Source: Candidatus Brachybacterium merdavium
GTDB taxonomy: Bacteria > Actinomycetota > Actinomycetes > Actinomycetales > Dermabacteraceae
Length of the DNA: 60,523 nucleotides
Assembly: GCA_019118275.1 (NCBI GenBank)
Contig: DWZH01000083.1
Span: forward strand, 1 to 60,523
Direction: 5' to 3'
Shown here: positions 42,168-51,175 of the stretch, one piece after another
How the letters are laid out: each line of letters opens with the position of its first letter
Position numbering within the stretch: the stretch's first letter is position 1
Position numbers and translations under genes: made by a program
Notes under the pieces: model-generated
Seen by the model: only the letters and a program-made list of their open reading frames with translations
Databases searched by the model: none
What the model was told of the DNA's origin: nothing

Positions 42168-43270
42168 CGGGCCATCTCCTTCCGGGTGGTCTCGGCGCTG
42201 TGCTCGGTCGCGGCGGGCAGGCCGGTGTCGTTGTGGGGCTCGTCGTCGAAGGTGACCAGGATCTTCCCGGGCGGGCCCTCCCCCGCGGCCAGGGAGCGGA
42301 AGGCCTCCTGGGCCTCCTCGGGCCGGACCGTGGAGCTGACCAGCGGGGCCAGGGCGTCTGCGTTCTCCCCCGCCCAGGTGGTGGCATCGGCGAAGTCGCG
42401 GGCGGTGTAGGTGAAGGAGCCGCTCAGGGTGCGCTCCTCGGTGCTGACGGCGAAGGCGGGGATCTCGAGCGTCGGAGTGCCCATGCCCACCAGCACCACC
42501 GCGCCGCCCACCCGCGTGGCGCTCAGGGCGTCGGCGATGGTGGGTGAGACGCCGACGGCGTCGATGGCCAGGTCTGCGGGGGATCCGAGGGCCTCGGCGG
42601 TCTGCTCGGGCACCGGGCCCTCGGCGGGGTCCAGGACGCTCACCCCGAGGGCGGCGACCAGCTCGCGGCGGTCCGCGGCGGGCTCGGAGAGCGCGATCTG
42701 GCTGATGCCGGCCATCTTCAGGGCCAGCACCACGCTCTGCCCGATGGGCCCGCCGCCGACGACCAGCACCTTCGACTCCGGGCCGGGAGCGGCCAGGCGC
42801 ACCGCGTGGACGGCCACGGCCAGCGGCTCGATCAGGGCACCCAGGTGCAACGGCAGCTCCGGGCTGAGCAGCAGGACGTTGCGGGCAGGGACGACCAGGT
42901 AGTCGGCGAAGGCGGCCTGGACGTCGGCCGCCACCCCGATCACCAGCTTGCCGGGGGCATGCTGCTCACGGTCCCGGTAGGCCTGGGCCTGCTCCGCCGG
43001 CACCACCACCGGGTTGAAGGTCGCCGGAGCGCCGAGGGGCAGCGCCCGTGCGTCGACACCGGGGCCGAGGGCAGCGATCGTGCCCGATGATTCGTGGCCC
43101 ATGATCTGGCCGGGCCGACGCCTGCCGTTCTCCCCCGTGAACCCGTGGAAATCAGATCCGCAGATACCGGTGGCGGCCAGGCGCAGCAGCACCTCCCCGG
43201 GACCGGGCTGGGGGCGGGGCCGTTCCACGACGTCGAGGCGGTGGTAGTCGGACAGGATGAGTGCGCGCAC
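42164..43270 (-). CDS. Medium-chain (zinc-type) alcohol/polyol dehydrogenase
   Basis: The 368-residue MDR protein has the catalytic zinc segment [13 protein letters not shown] near 36-48, GHESSG (GHE motif) near 60-65, and the Rossmann motif [17 protein letters not shown] near 180-196. The loop that normally carries the four structural-zinc cysteines has none here ([20 protein letters not shown] region). It is probably an NAD(P)-dependent dehydrogenase of a rhamnose-pathway intermediate, such as L-rhamnose or a deoxy-keto acid, judged by its ATGA coupling to rhmD. GTG 43270 has AAGGAG 9 bases upstream. The longer frame to 43399 lacks an RBS. Confidence 0.85.
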   Translation of the reverse strand: MRALILSDYHRLDVVERPRPQPGPGEVLLRLAATGICGSDFHGFTGENGRRRPGQIMGHESSGTIAALGPGVDARALPLGAPATFNPVVVPAEQAQAYRDREQHAPGKLVIGVAADVQAAFADYLVVPARNVLLLSPELPLHLGALIEPLAVAVHAVRLAAPGPESKVLVVGGGPIGQSVVLALKMAGISQIALSEPAADRRELVAALGVSVLDPAEGPVPEQTAEALGSPADLAIDAVGVSPTIADALSATRVGGAVVLVGMGTPTLEIPAFAVSTEERTLSGSFTYTARDFADATTWAGENADALAPLVSSTVRPEEAQEAFRSLAAGEGPPGKILVTFDDEPHNDTGLPAATEHSAETTRKEMAR

Positions 43271-43381
43271 AGGGACTGCTCCTTCTTGGGGTGCGGTGAG
43301 GGCACGAAGGCCCGGGGGACGAGGGGGAGGGGACCGGTGGGGACCGAGTGAGATCGCCCGCCGGACCGGAGGACATGACGA

Positions 43382-43422
43382 CGGCGGGCCGGCGGCCACT
43401 GGATACGGTCGCCGGCCCGCCG
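43382..43422 (-). terminator. Strong GC hairpin after the second tctA gene
   Basis: CGGCGGGCCGGCG at 43382-43394 pairs perfectly with 43410-43422 (13 bp), with a 15-base loop that can extend the stem by further pairs. It starts 9 bases past the tctA stop at 43431. No U-tract follows. It probably reduces read-through from the TTT operon into the dehydrogenase-rhmD pair. Confidence 0.65.
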
Positions 43423-43430
43423 GGGCCGGG

Positions 43431-44990
43431 TCAGGAGGCGACGCCGGCGTCGGCGTTGATGGCCCGGTTGCGGGCGGCCTTGAGGGCTGCGGTGCGCTCG
43501 GCGCGCTTGCCCAGCCAGCTCATCAGCGGCGACGAGGCGATCGCGAGGATCACCAGGACGATCAGCACAGCGCTGATGGGACGGGTGAAGAACTGGGCCA
43601 GGTCCCAGTTGGTCTTGATCACCGACTGCATGAAGTTGCGCTCGACGATCGGTCCCAGCACGATCCCCAGCACCACCGGCGCCAGCGGGATCCCTCCCTT
43701 CTCGAACAGGAAGCCCAGCACACCGAACACGACCATCAGGCCCACCTCGAGGTAGCCGTTGTTGATCGCGAAGGCGCCGCAGATCGAGATCGCCACGATC
43801 AGTCCCATCAGCACCGAGCGGGGGATCCGCAGCACGAATCCCGAGACCCGGATCAACAGGAACCCCAGCGGCAGCAGGAGCAGGTTCGCGACGATGAAGA
43901 TGATGTAGATGGCATACAGGGTGTCGGTCTGGTAGAGGAACAGGTCCGGCCCGGGGGTGATGCCCTTGACCAGCAGCACGCCGATCAGGATCGCGGTGAT
44001 GGTGTCACCGGGGATGCCGAAGGCGAGCGTGGGCACGTACGCCGAGGCGATGCCGGCATTGTTGGCGCTGGAGGCGCCGGCGATCGCCTCGACACGGGAG
44101 TCGTCGGCGGTCTTGCCCTTGCGCACCCGGGAGGTGGCGCGGGTGAAGGCGTAGGAGATCCAGGCTGCGATGTCGGCGCCGGCGCCGGGCAGGGCTCCGA
44201 CCACGCCGCCGATCACGGAACCGGATCCCACCCGGCCCTTGTTCCTCCAGATCGCCGTCAGGGAGTCGCGCAGTGCGCCCCTGCCCTCGACCTTGGGGAT
44301 CGGCATCGACTCGCCCCTCTTGGCGGTGACCGCGCGCAGCACCTCCGAGAGACCGAACAGGCCGATCATGGCGGCGATGAAGTCCACCCCGCGGTAGAGC
44401 TGCTCCTCGCCGAAGGTGAAGCGCGGGTGACCCAGGGTCACGTCCAGGCCGACAGTGGAGATCAGCAGGCCGGTCATCAGGGCGATACCGCCCTTGAGCT
44501 GGGCCCCCTTGGAGACGATCACTGCGGCGGTCAGGCCCAGCACCGCCACCCAGAAGTACTCGTAGCTGGTGAAGCGCAGCGCGAACTCACCCAGGATCGG
44601 GGAGACGAAGGTCAGCACCACCGAGCCGAACAGGCCGCCGAGGACCGAGGCGACCAGCGACACCCCGAGACCGACCGCGCCCTTGCCGTTGCGGGTCAGC
44701 GCGTAGGCGTCCTCGGTGTAGGCGGCCGAGGACGGGGTGCCGGGGATCCTCAGCAGGGCGCTGGGGATGTCGCCGGCGAAGATGGTCATCGCCGACATGG
44801 TGATGATCGCGGCGATCGCCGGGACCGGGTCCAGGAAGAAGGTGAACGGCACCAGCAGCGCGGCCGCCAGGGTCGCGGTCATGCCGGGCAGTGACCCGAT
44901 CACCAGACCGAACAGTGCGGCCAGGACCACCACCAGGACAGTGGTGGGATCGGCGACCAGCTGGAAGGCGCCCTCGAAGTTCTCGATCAC
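43431..44990 (-). CDS. tctA: TTT transporter large membrane subunit TctA, system 2
   Basis: The 519-residue protein shows GSLPGMTATLAAALLVPFTFFLDP near 32-55, a SAMTIFAGDIPSALLRIPGTPSSAAYTEDAYA region near 66-97, and VVGALPGAGADIAAWISYAFT near 256-276, all family hallmarks with about 12 helices. It starts at GTG 44990, with AGGGGG upstream, one base after the TctB stop codon. The operon tctC-tctB-tctA lies upstream of the rhamnonate genes on the same strand, so rhamnonate or a related acid is the likely substrate. It is not a recent copy of system 1 (34608-36143). Confidence 0.93.
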   Translation of the reverse strand: MIENFEGAFQLVADPTTVLVVVLAALFGLVIGSLPGMTATLAAALLVPFTFFLDPVPAIAAIITMSAMTIFAGDIPSALLRIPGTPSSAAYTEDAYALTRNGKGAVGLGVSLVASVLGGLFGSVVLTFVSPILGEFALRFTSYEYFWVAVLGLTAAVIVSKGAQLKGGIALMTGLLISTVGLDVTLGHPRFTFGEEQLYRGVDFIAAMIGLFGLSEVLRAVTAKRGESMPIPKVEGRGALRDSLTAIWRNKGRVGSGSVIGGVVGALPGAGADIAAWISYAFTRATSRVRKGKTADDSRVEAIAGASSANNAGIASAYVPTLAFGIPGDTITAILIGVLLVKGITPGPDLFLYQTDTLYAIYIIFIVANLLLLPLGFLLIRVSGFVLRIPRSVLMGLIVAISICGAFAINNGYLEVGLMVVFGVLGFLFEKGGIPLAPVVLGIVLGPIVERNFMQSVIKTNWDLAQFFTRPISAVLIVLVILAIASSPLMSWLGKRAERTAALKAARNRAINADAGVAS

Positions 44991-44991
44991 G

Positions 44992-45690
44992 TCAGAACCC
45001 CCTGATGAACCCGTCGGGAAGCTGGACCATCAGGCCCTGCTCGAACATCGCCCACAGGCCGAGCGCGGTCAGCACTCCGGTCAGCACCGCCGCCCACCAT
45101 CTGGCGCGCAGCGACCACACGATGGCGGTGACGACGACGGTCATGGTCACCGGGAACCCGAGGATCGGGGCGCACAGGACGTAGAACACGATCGAGCCCA
45201 TCAGGATGGCCCCGTTGACCCAGCGGCGGGCGCCGTCGGAGCCGATGTCGGTGTCCATCACGGCGTGCGTGACCACTTCCTCCTCGGTGATGTCGTCGGC
45301 GGAGGCCGGGACGGCCGCGCCCGGGCCGTCGCCGCGGGGGTCTGCGCCGTCCGTGGCCGCCGCCGTCCCTGTAGCCGCCCCGTCGGTCTCGGCCGACGGG
45401 GCGCCGGGCTCCCCGGGCGGGGCCTGTGCCTCCGCGGCGGCGAGCTGCTGGCCGTGGATCCGGTCCCGTCTGGCCGACATCAGGGCCGTCAGGATCACCA
45501 GGGCCCCGAGGATGATCAGCATCCCGCCGATGATCATCGGGAACAGACCCGGCCCAGGGATGCCCTCACGCACGTAGGGCATCGACGCGCCGTAGGGGAT
45601 CACCACCGCTCCGGCCACGATCGACGCGATGCCGATCACGAGGTTGCCGCGGATCGAGACCCCTGCCGGCGAGGAGTCGGCGGCACTCAC
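44992..45690 (-). CDS. tctB: TTT transporter small membrane subunit TctB, system 2, with a long acidic loop
   Basis: The 232-residue protein has four helices, with GPGLFPMIIGGMLIILGALVIL near 46-67 as the GPG motif plus helix 2. Between helices 2 and 3 lies an insertion of about 80 residues rich in Ala, Gly, Pro, Asp and Glu (about 78-155), absent from TctB of system 1. It starts at GTG 45690 overlapping the TctC stop (GTGA). Confidence 0.9.
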   Translation of the reverse strand: MSAADSSPAGVSIRGNLVIGIASIVAGAVVIPYGASMPYVREGIPGPGLFPMIIGGMLIILGALVILTALMSARRDRIHGQQLAAAEAQAPPGEPGAPSAETDGAATGTAAATDGADPRGDGPGAAVPASADDITEEEVVTHAVMDTDIGSDGARRWVNGAILMGSIVFYVLCAPILGFPVTMTVVVTAIVWSLRARWWAAVLTGVLTALGLWAMFEQGLMVQLPDGFIRGF

Positions 45691-46727
45691 TTGGCGAGCC
45701 CCGCTTCCTCCATGACCTCACCCTTGGCCGCGTCGTCCTCGCGCATGAGGGTCTGGAAGTCCTCCGCCCCGGCGTACTTCACGCCCAGACCGGAGTCGGT
45801 CATGAAGTCGTTGAACTCGTCGGACTCGGCGATCAGGCCGAGATGGCACTCGAGCTCCTCGACGACGGTCGGATCCATGTCCAGGGGCCCGGCGATGCCG
45901 CGCCACACGCTCATGGAGTAGTCCGAGCCGAGCTGCTCCTCCAGGGTCTCCACGTCCGGGAAGGCCGGATCGCGTTCGGTGCCCATCACGCCCAGCGCCT
46001 TGGCGCGGTCGGAGTCGAGCATGGTCTTGGACTCGCCCAGCGCGTTGGTGGTCATGTCGATACCGCCGGCCACCAGCTCCTGCAGCGCCGGGGCGGCGCC
46101 GTCGGAGGGCACGAAGTTGACCGCGTCCAGCGGGATGTCGTTGTCGATCAGCATGCCCAGCAGCGCCAGATGCCAGATGCCGCCCTGGCCGGTGCCGGAG
46201 GCGGTGACCTCGCCCGGGTTCTCCTCGATGTAGGTGAGCAGATCCTCGGCGTCCTCCCACTCGGCATCGGAGGCCACGGTGATGCCCGCGCCGTCCTCGT
46301 TCATCTGCGAGATGGCGGTCAGGTCCTCACCGCTGATGTCGGTCAGGCCCTGGTGGTGCATCATCCCGATCTCCACGGTGACCAGGCCGATGGTCTGGCC
46401 GTCGGGGTCGGCGTCGACCATCGCCTGGTGCCCGACCACACCGGAGCCGCCGGTGCGGTTGACCACGTTGACGTTGGTGCCGATCTGGTTGGACAGCTGG
46501 TCGCCGATCAGACGGGCGACGCCGTCGGTGCCACCGCCGGCGGCCCAGGGCACGATCATCTCCATCGGGCCCGAGGGATAGTCGGGGTTGATGTCGTTGC
46601 AGGCCTGGATGGCGTCGTCATCGGCTCCTGCCTCACTGGAGCCACCGGAGCAGCCGACAGCCACCAGGGCCACGGCGGCGGCGCCGGCGATGCCGGACAT
46701 GAAACGGCGGGTACGGGGGGTTCGCAT
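45687..46727 (-). CDS. tctC: TTT substrate-binding lipoprotein TctC, system 2
   Basis: The 346-residue product has a lipoprotein signal with ALVAVGC (cysteine near 26) and the binding motif EMIVPWAAGGGTDGVARLIGDQL near 56-78. TASGTGQGGIWHLALLGMLI near 171 is the second typical segment. It should bring a sugar acid to TctA/TctB. ATG 46727 follows GGAG. The gene is divergent from the LysR regulator across a 351-bp gap. Confidence 0.92.
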   Translation of the reverse strand: MRTPRTRRFMSGIAGAAAVALVAVGCSGGSSEAGADDDAIQACNDINPDYPSGPMEMIVPWAAGGGTDGVARLIGDQLSNQIGTNVNVVNRTGGSGVVGHQAMVDADPDGQTIGLVTVEIGMMHHQGLTDISGEDLTAISQMNEDGAGITVASDAEWEDAEDLLTYIEENPGEVTASGTGQGGIWHLALLGMLIDNDIPLDAVNFVPSDGAAPALQELVAGGIDMTTNALGESKTMLDSDRAKALGVMGTERDPAFPDVETLEEQLGSDYSMSVWRGIAGPLDMDPTVVEELECHLGLIAESDEFNDFMTDSGLGVKYAGAEDFQTLMREDDAAKGEVMEEAGLAK

Positions 46728-47078
46728 GATGGGATCACTCCACTTCGTCGTGCAGTTCGGAGGCTGCAGAGGGGGTTCTACCGGGTGCGTCGACGCTGGG
46801 GAGCCAGGGGGTGCACGTCGGCGTGCACCAGAGACGGGGCCGGGGAGCGCTCACCGCGTCGATGTTTTCGAAGCTACCTCCGTGGGACGCCGCGCACACC
46901 CCCGAAACGATCCGCGATCCGAAAATCCTATATCCAGGATTGGTAATGTGGGTCACAGCAAGGCGCCCACCTGCAGAAACGGCGGCCCCGCGTTCCGCGT
47001 CGACACCGGATCGTGACCCGCTGACGGCGCCCCGACCGCATCAGATCATCCGATCCATCCACGATCAGGAGGCATCGC
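46728..47078. promoter_or_regulatory. Divergent tctC/lysR regulatory region
   Basis: An AT-rich island at 46921-46950 holds AATCCT-ATATCC-AGGATT (46924-46941), a 6-bp inverted repeat with a 6-base spacer. It contains ATCCTATA, as in the GntR-type sites, but its arms are wider apart, so it could equally be a LysR box. TATAGG on the minus strand and TAATGT on the plus strand are -10 candidates. Nothing else is recognised. AGGAGG at 47067-47072 is the lysR ribosome binding site. Confidence 0.5.
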
Positions 47079-48143
47079 GTGCCGCGCGTAGAGCAGACAG
47101 ACTGGCTGGCGACCTTCGTGGCCGTCGTCGACCACGGAAGCTTCTCGGAAGCCGCCCGCGCCCTGCATCGGTCCCAGTCCCGGGTCAGCACCCACGTCGC
47201 AGCGCTCGAGCGGGCCCTGGGCGGCCTTCTCATCGACCGCACCCACCGGCCCATCGGACCGACCGAGCTGGGCACCACCTTCCTGCCCCACGCCCGCGCG
47301 GTGCTGGAGGCCCTCGAGCGGGGCGTGGAGGCCGTCGATCAGCACACCGGCACGCTGCGCGGGCGGGTGGTGATCGGCTGCCACCCCAGCGTGAGCGCGG
47401 GTTTCCTGCCCGGTGTGATCGCCTCCGTCCATGCCCGCCATCCCCAGGTGCGGGTGGAGCTGACCGAGCACACCACCCCGGACCTGGTCTCCGGGATCGT
47501 CTCGGGCCGGTTCAACATCGCGATCCACTCACTGGCGGCCGATCCGCCCTCGGAGGATCTGCAGAGCGTGGCGCTGTGGACCGAGCGCTACGTGGTGGTG
47601 GTCCCTGCCGACCATGAGCTGGCGCGGGCCTGGGACGCGCACGCTCACCCGGGCCCCGGCGACGCCTCAGACCCCACCGACCCCGCCGACCCTGCGCCCT
47701 CCGGTGCCGCGCCGAGCCTACGGGGCGGACCGGCCGGGGGCGGGCTGGACCCGGCGGCAGTCGCCCGTCACCCGCTGATCGCGGTGGCCCGCCCCGGCGC
47801 CGAGGTGGACCCCGACACCGGCAGCGCCCTGCGCGCCTGGGGCCTGGAGATCCCGGTGGCCTGGCAGACGGAGCAGCCGCAGACGGTGGTGAACCTGGCC
47901 CGGGCCGGCCTCGGGGTGGGCGTGCTGAACTCGCTGGCCGCCCGGATCAGCGACACCGACGGGATGGCAGTGGTCCCGGTGGGGACCCTTGCCGAGGGCC
48001 GCCGGGTGGCGGTGACCCGGGACCGGCGCACGATCGCCTCGCCGAGCGTGGACGTGGTCTTCGACGCCATCGTGTCCACATCTCCCCCGGCCGGCGTGCG
48101 CCCGCATCGAGCGCACACGGCCGAGTTGCCATCGAGCTCCTGA
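47079..48143 (+). CDS. LysR-family transcriptional regulator
   Basis: The 354-residue protein has an N-terminal winged HTH with WLATFVAVVDHGSFSEAARAL, SQSRVSTHVAALERALG and RTHRPIGPTELG (residues 8-70). The effector-binding domain starts at GRVVIGCHPSVSAGFLPGV. Within it, an Asp/Pro/Gly/Ala-rich insertion of about 45 residues (near 188-230) lies between the PADHELARAWD segment and HPLIAVARPG. LysR proteins are usually about 300 residues, so this insertion explains the extra length. It is divergent from the TTT system 2 operon and probably activates it in response to the imported acid. GTG 47079 follows AGGAGG. Confidence 0.92.
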   Translation: MPRVEQTDWLATFVAVVDHGSFSEAARALHRSQSRVSTHVAALERALGGLLIDRTHRPIGPTELGTTFLPHARAVLEALERGVEAVDQHTGTLRGRVVIGCHPSVSAGFLPGVIASVHARHPQVRVELTEHTTPDLVSGIVSGRFNIAIHSLAADPPSEDLQSVALWTERYVVVVPADHELARAWDAHAHPGPGDASDPTDPADPAPSGAAPSLRGGPAGGGLDPAAVARHPLIAVARPGAEVDPDTGSALRAWGLEIPVAWQTEQPQTVVNLARAGLGVGVLNSLAARISDTDGMAVVPVGTLAEGRRVAVTRDRRTIASPSVDVVFDAIVSTSPPAGVRPHRAHTAELPSSS

Positions 48144-48213
48144 GACGGTCATGGGCACCCGCCCCCCATCCCTCTCGATGCTCCTGACCACCTTGACGCC
48201 CGCGGGAGAACCG

Positions 48214-48230
48214 TAGATCCTATAGGCGAT
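48214..48230 (+). promoter_or_regulatory. GntR-type operator candidate upstream of the kdgT-like gene
   Basis: AGATCCTATAGGCGAT at 48216-48231 matches the ATCCTATAGGAT consensus except for the last two core bases. It lies about 20 bases downstream of a TTGACG -35 candidate (48193-48198), so it would overlap the -10 region, about 115 bases before the start codon. Confidence 0.5.
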
Positions 48231-48344
48231 GGTGGAAGCGAGGCTTCCCGCCGCCACTGGATCCGACCGGCTCCACTCCGCCCCGTGCGGGCAGCCCCGC
48301 GATGTGGTGGTCCCTGATCGTGATGGAGCGACAAGGAACCTTTC

Positions 48345-49580
48345 ATGACTGAGACATCTCCTCGAGAGGCGCAGGAGAAGCTGCGCTCCCCGCTGTACGG
48401 CACCATGGACAAGATCCCCGGCGGGACCATGGTGATCCCCCTGATCCTGGGCGCCATCGTCGGCACCACCGCCCCGGCGTTCCTGGAGATGGGCAGTTTC
48501 ACCACTGCCCTGTTCGCCACCCCGATGCCGCTGATGGCGCTGGTCATCTTCGCCACCGGCATGCAGATCACGCCACGCTCGATCGGGCCGGTGGCCGGCA
48601 CGACCGGCGCGATCCTGCTCGGGAAGACTCTCGTGCCCGGACTGCTGATCATCGCGCTCGGATGGGTGGTGGGCCTCGATGGCCTGCTGGGCATCTCGAT
48701 CGTGGCGATGCTGGCCACCTTCGACAACTCCAACGGCGGCATCTGGCTGGCCTTCACCGGCAAGTACGGCACCAAGACCGACCGCGGGGCCTACGTCGCC
48801 TCGGCCGTCAATGACGGCCCCTTCTTCACCATGCTGTTCATCGGCGCGGCCGGACTGGGCTCGATCCCCCTGGACGCCTTCGCCGCAGCGATCATCCCGC
48901 TGATCCTGGGCATCATCGTGGGCAACATCGACCACAAGTGGACCGAGGTCATGCGCCCGGTGCCCAATATCGTGATCCCCTTCTTCGCCTTCGGCCTGGG
49001 CACCGGGATCGACATCAGCGCGGTCCTGACCGGCGGGCTGACCGGCATCGTGCTGGGTCTGCTGGTCACTCCTATCACCGGCGGCACCACGTATCTGGCC
49101 TACCGGTTCCTGCTGCGCCGCGGTCCACGCTCGGGCATCGGCTTCGCCGCGGGCACCACGGCCGGCAATTCGATCGTCACACCGGCGATCATCGCCTCCG
49201 CCGACCCCCGCTTCGAGCAGTACGTGGACGTGGCCACGGTGCAGGTCGCCACAGCGGTGCTGATCTCCGCCGTCACCGCCCCCTTGATCGCGGCCTGGTT
49301 CCTCAAGCGCAACGGTGCCCTCAGCAATCCCGAGGAACTCGAGGACACCGACGCTGCGTCGGTGCCCGGCGCGAGCTCGCCCTCCCACCTGGAAGCGGGG
49401 GCCGAGGCCGCGGAGGCATCCGCCCCGGCAGCCGGCCGCGAGACCGTCGCCGCCCCCTCCATGGCACCCGACGGCACGCACGCAGCGGGCGTCCGGCCCG
49501 CCCAGGGCGCACCGGAGGGCCGGAGGGGTCCAGAGGCCACAGCGCGAGGACGTCGCCGCCGTGAACCCGAAGACTCTTGA
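48345..49580 (+). CDS. 2-keto-3-deoxygluconate permease (KdgT family) with a long C-terminal tail
   Basis: The 411-residue membrane protein has about 10 helices and KdgT-family signatures: MDKIPGGTMVIPLILGAIVG near 21-40, a conserved MLATFDNSNGGIWLAFTGKYG near 120-140, AVNDGPFFTMLF near 150-161 and AGTTAGNSIVTPAIIA near 265-280. It should import 2-keto-3-deoxy acids with protons. Residues about 330-411 form a hydrophilic tail rich in Ala, Glu and Pro and ending in arginines, not present in E. coli KdgT. ATG 48345 has AAGGAA upstream. Possible GntR operator at 48216-48231. Confidence 0.92.
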   Translation: MTETSPREAQEKLRSPLYGTMDKIPGGTMVIPLILGAIVGTTAPAFLEMGSFTTALFATPMPLMALVIFATGMQITPRSIGPVAGTTGAILLGKTLVPGLLIIALGWVVGLDGLLGISIVAMLATFDNSNGGIWLAFTGKYGTKTDRGAYVASAVNDGPFFTMLFIGAAGLGSIPLDAFAAAIIPLILGIIVGNIDHKWTEVMRPVPNIVIPFFAFGLGTGIDISAVLTGGLTGIVLGLLVTPITGGTTYLAYRFLLRRGPRSGIGFAAGTTAGNSIVTPAIIASADPRFEQYVDVATVQVATAVLISAVTAPLIAAWFLKRNGALSNPEELEDTDAASVPGASSPSHLEAGAEAAEASAPAAGRETVAAPSMAPDGTHAAGVRPAQGAPEGRRGPEATARGRRRREPEDS

Positions 49581-49807
49581 GGGCCGGCATCGGACATACT
49601 CGATGCTGAGCCTCCCGGTCCACGGCTTGGCCAGCGGCTCGGCCCCCGCCCGCGGGGCCGGGCCGCTGGGCACCAGCCGCGGGACCGACCACTGGGCACC
49701 GCCCGCACGTCGGCCAGAGCTCCGACGCCGCGCCACGGCCCCGTCGCGCCTTGTCCCTCGCTTCCTTCTGCCTCGCTTCTTCTTCACGAAACGGTGATGA
49801 CCTCTCC

Positions 49808-51073
49808 ATGGCCTCTCTCGGCTCCGGCTCTCGCGTGACCCGCGCCCACCTGGTGTGGGCGGTCGGCGTCTTCGCCTACCTCTGTGCGGTCTCCGGACGC
49901 GCCTCTTTCGGCGTGGCCAGCGTCGAGGCCTCCGAGCGCTTCGGTGTCGACGGAGCGGTGCTGAGCCTGTTCGGGGTGGTGCAGCTGGGCACCTACGCCG
50001 CCGCGCAGATCCCCGCCGGACTGCTGCTGGACCGTCTCGGGCCGCGCCGGATGCTGGTCCTGGGCGCCGTGACCATGGCGATCGGGCAGGTGCTGTTGGC
50101 GTTCGCAACCGACGTGCCGACCGCTCTGGTGGCCAGGCTCCTGACCGGGGTGGGGGACGCTGCCACGCTGATCAGCGTGGTGCGTCTGATCGCCACCTGG
50201 TTCCCCACCACGCAGGTTCCGGTGTTCACGCAGCTGGCCACCATGATCGGTCAGTTCGGGCAGGCCGTCGCGGCGGTGCCGTTCCTGGCGCTGCTGGTCA
50301 ACGCCGGCTGGACCGCCGCCTGGGGCTCGCTGGCGTTCCTGCTGGTGTTCAGCGTGCTGCTGGTGATCGCGATCGTGCAGGACGAGCCTCCCGGGGAGCC
50401 CGGCGCCGCCCCGACGCCGGTGACCCGCCCCGGTCAGGTCCTGAAGGATGTGTTCACCTCCCGCGCCGCCTGGTCGGGCTTCTTCGTGCACTGGATGTGC
50501 CTGGTGAGTGTGAACGCGTTCCTGTTCATGTGGGGAGTGCCGTACATGACGAGCCTGGGCATCGGCTCCGCGGAGGTGGGCACGCTGCTGACCATCAATG
50601 TCGTGATCATGGTGGCCCTGGGCCCGCTGATCGGTGTGGTCACCGGGCGCTTCCCGCGCCGGCGGCCCCTGCTGGGCTGGATCGCGGGCAGCGTGCTGAC
50701 GGTGACCTGGGCGGTGACGCTGCTGGTCCCTGGGCCGATGACCGCCTGGCAGCTGCTGCCGCTGATCACGGCGATGGCGATCGGCTCGGCGACCTGTTCG
50801 GTGGGATTCGACCTGGCGCGCACCGGGGTGCCGCGGCGAGCGATCGGCACCGCCACCGGCATGGTCAACATCGGCGGGTACTCCGCCTCGCTGGTGGCGG
50901 TGCTGCTGATCGGCATCGTGCTGGACCTTCGCACCGGCGACGGTGCCGCGGCGCTGGCCGACTACCGGGTGGCGCTGGCGTCCCAGGGTCTGCTGATGAT
51001 CGCTGCGGGGGTCGGCCTGTGGATCACCACCCGGCGGCGTCCCCAGGACCTGCCCGCCGCGCAGCACACCTGA
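49808..51073 (+). CDS. MFS transporter
   Basis: The 421-residue protein has 12 predicted helices, with the motif-A loop LDRLGPRRMLVLG after helix 2 (near 74-86), and GVGDAATLISVVRLIATWFP near 113-132, a pattern found in organic-anion and nitrate-type MFS carriers. The substrate cannot be named. No strong ribosome binding site precedes ATG 49808. The frame is open to an ATG at 49751, but the first 19 residues would be non-membrane and of biased composition. It follows the kdgT-like gene after 227 bases without a clear promoter, and that gap shows no other feature. A 23-bp-arm palindrome lies downstream. Confidence 0.82.
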   Translation: MASLGSGSRVTRAHLVWAVGVFAYLCAVSGRASFGVASVEASERFGVDGAVLSLFGVVQLGTYAAAQIPAGLLLDRLGPRRMLVLGAVTMAIGQVLLAFATDVPTALVARLLTGVGDAATLISVVRLIATWFPTTQVPVFTQLATMIGQFGQAVAAVPFLALLVNAGWTAAWGSLAFLLVFSVLLVIAIVQDEPPGEPGAAPTPVTRPGQVLKDVFTSRAAWSGFFVHWMCLVSVNAFLFMWGVPYMTSLGIGSAEVGTLLTINVVIMVALGPLIGVVTGRFPRRRPLLGWIAGSVLTVTWAVTLLVPGPMTAWQLLPLITAMAIGSATCSVGFDLARTGVPRRAIGTATGMVNIGGYSASLVAVLLIGIVLDLRTGDGAAALADYRVALASQGLLMIAAGVGLWITTRRRPQDLPAAQHT

Positions 51074-51175
51074 GGGCTCCCCACCCACGTGGTCTCACCC
51101 CCGTCGCATCCCCCAGGACGACCCACCCACGTCGCCCACTCACGACGCCCATCCACGTCGCCCACCCAGAAACGG

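Noticed and set aside
46924-46941. Counting this inverted repeat as a full member of the ATCCTATWGGAT family
   Set aside because: The arms are six bases apart rather than two, and the site lies in a LysR divergent region, so it may be a LysR box. Listed only as a looser match.
47718-50108. A 796-residue minus-strand frame opposite lysR, kdgT and the MFS gene
   Set aside because: All three plus-strand genes have family motifs and better starts; the antisense product has none.
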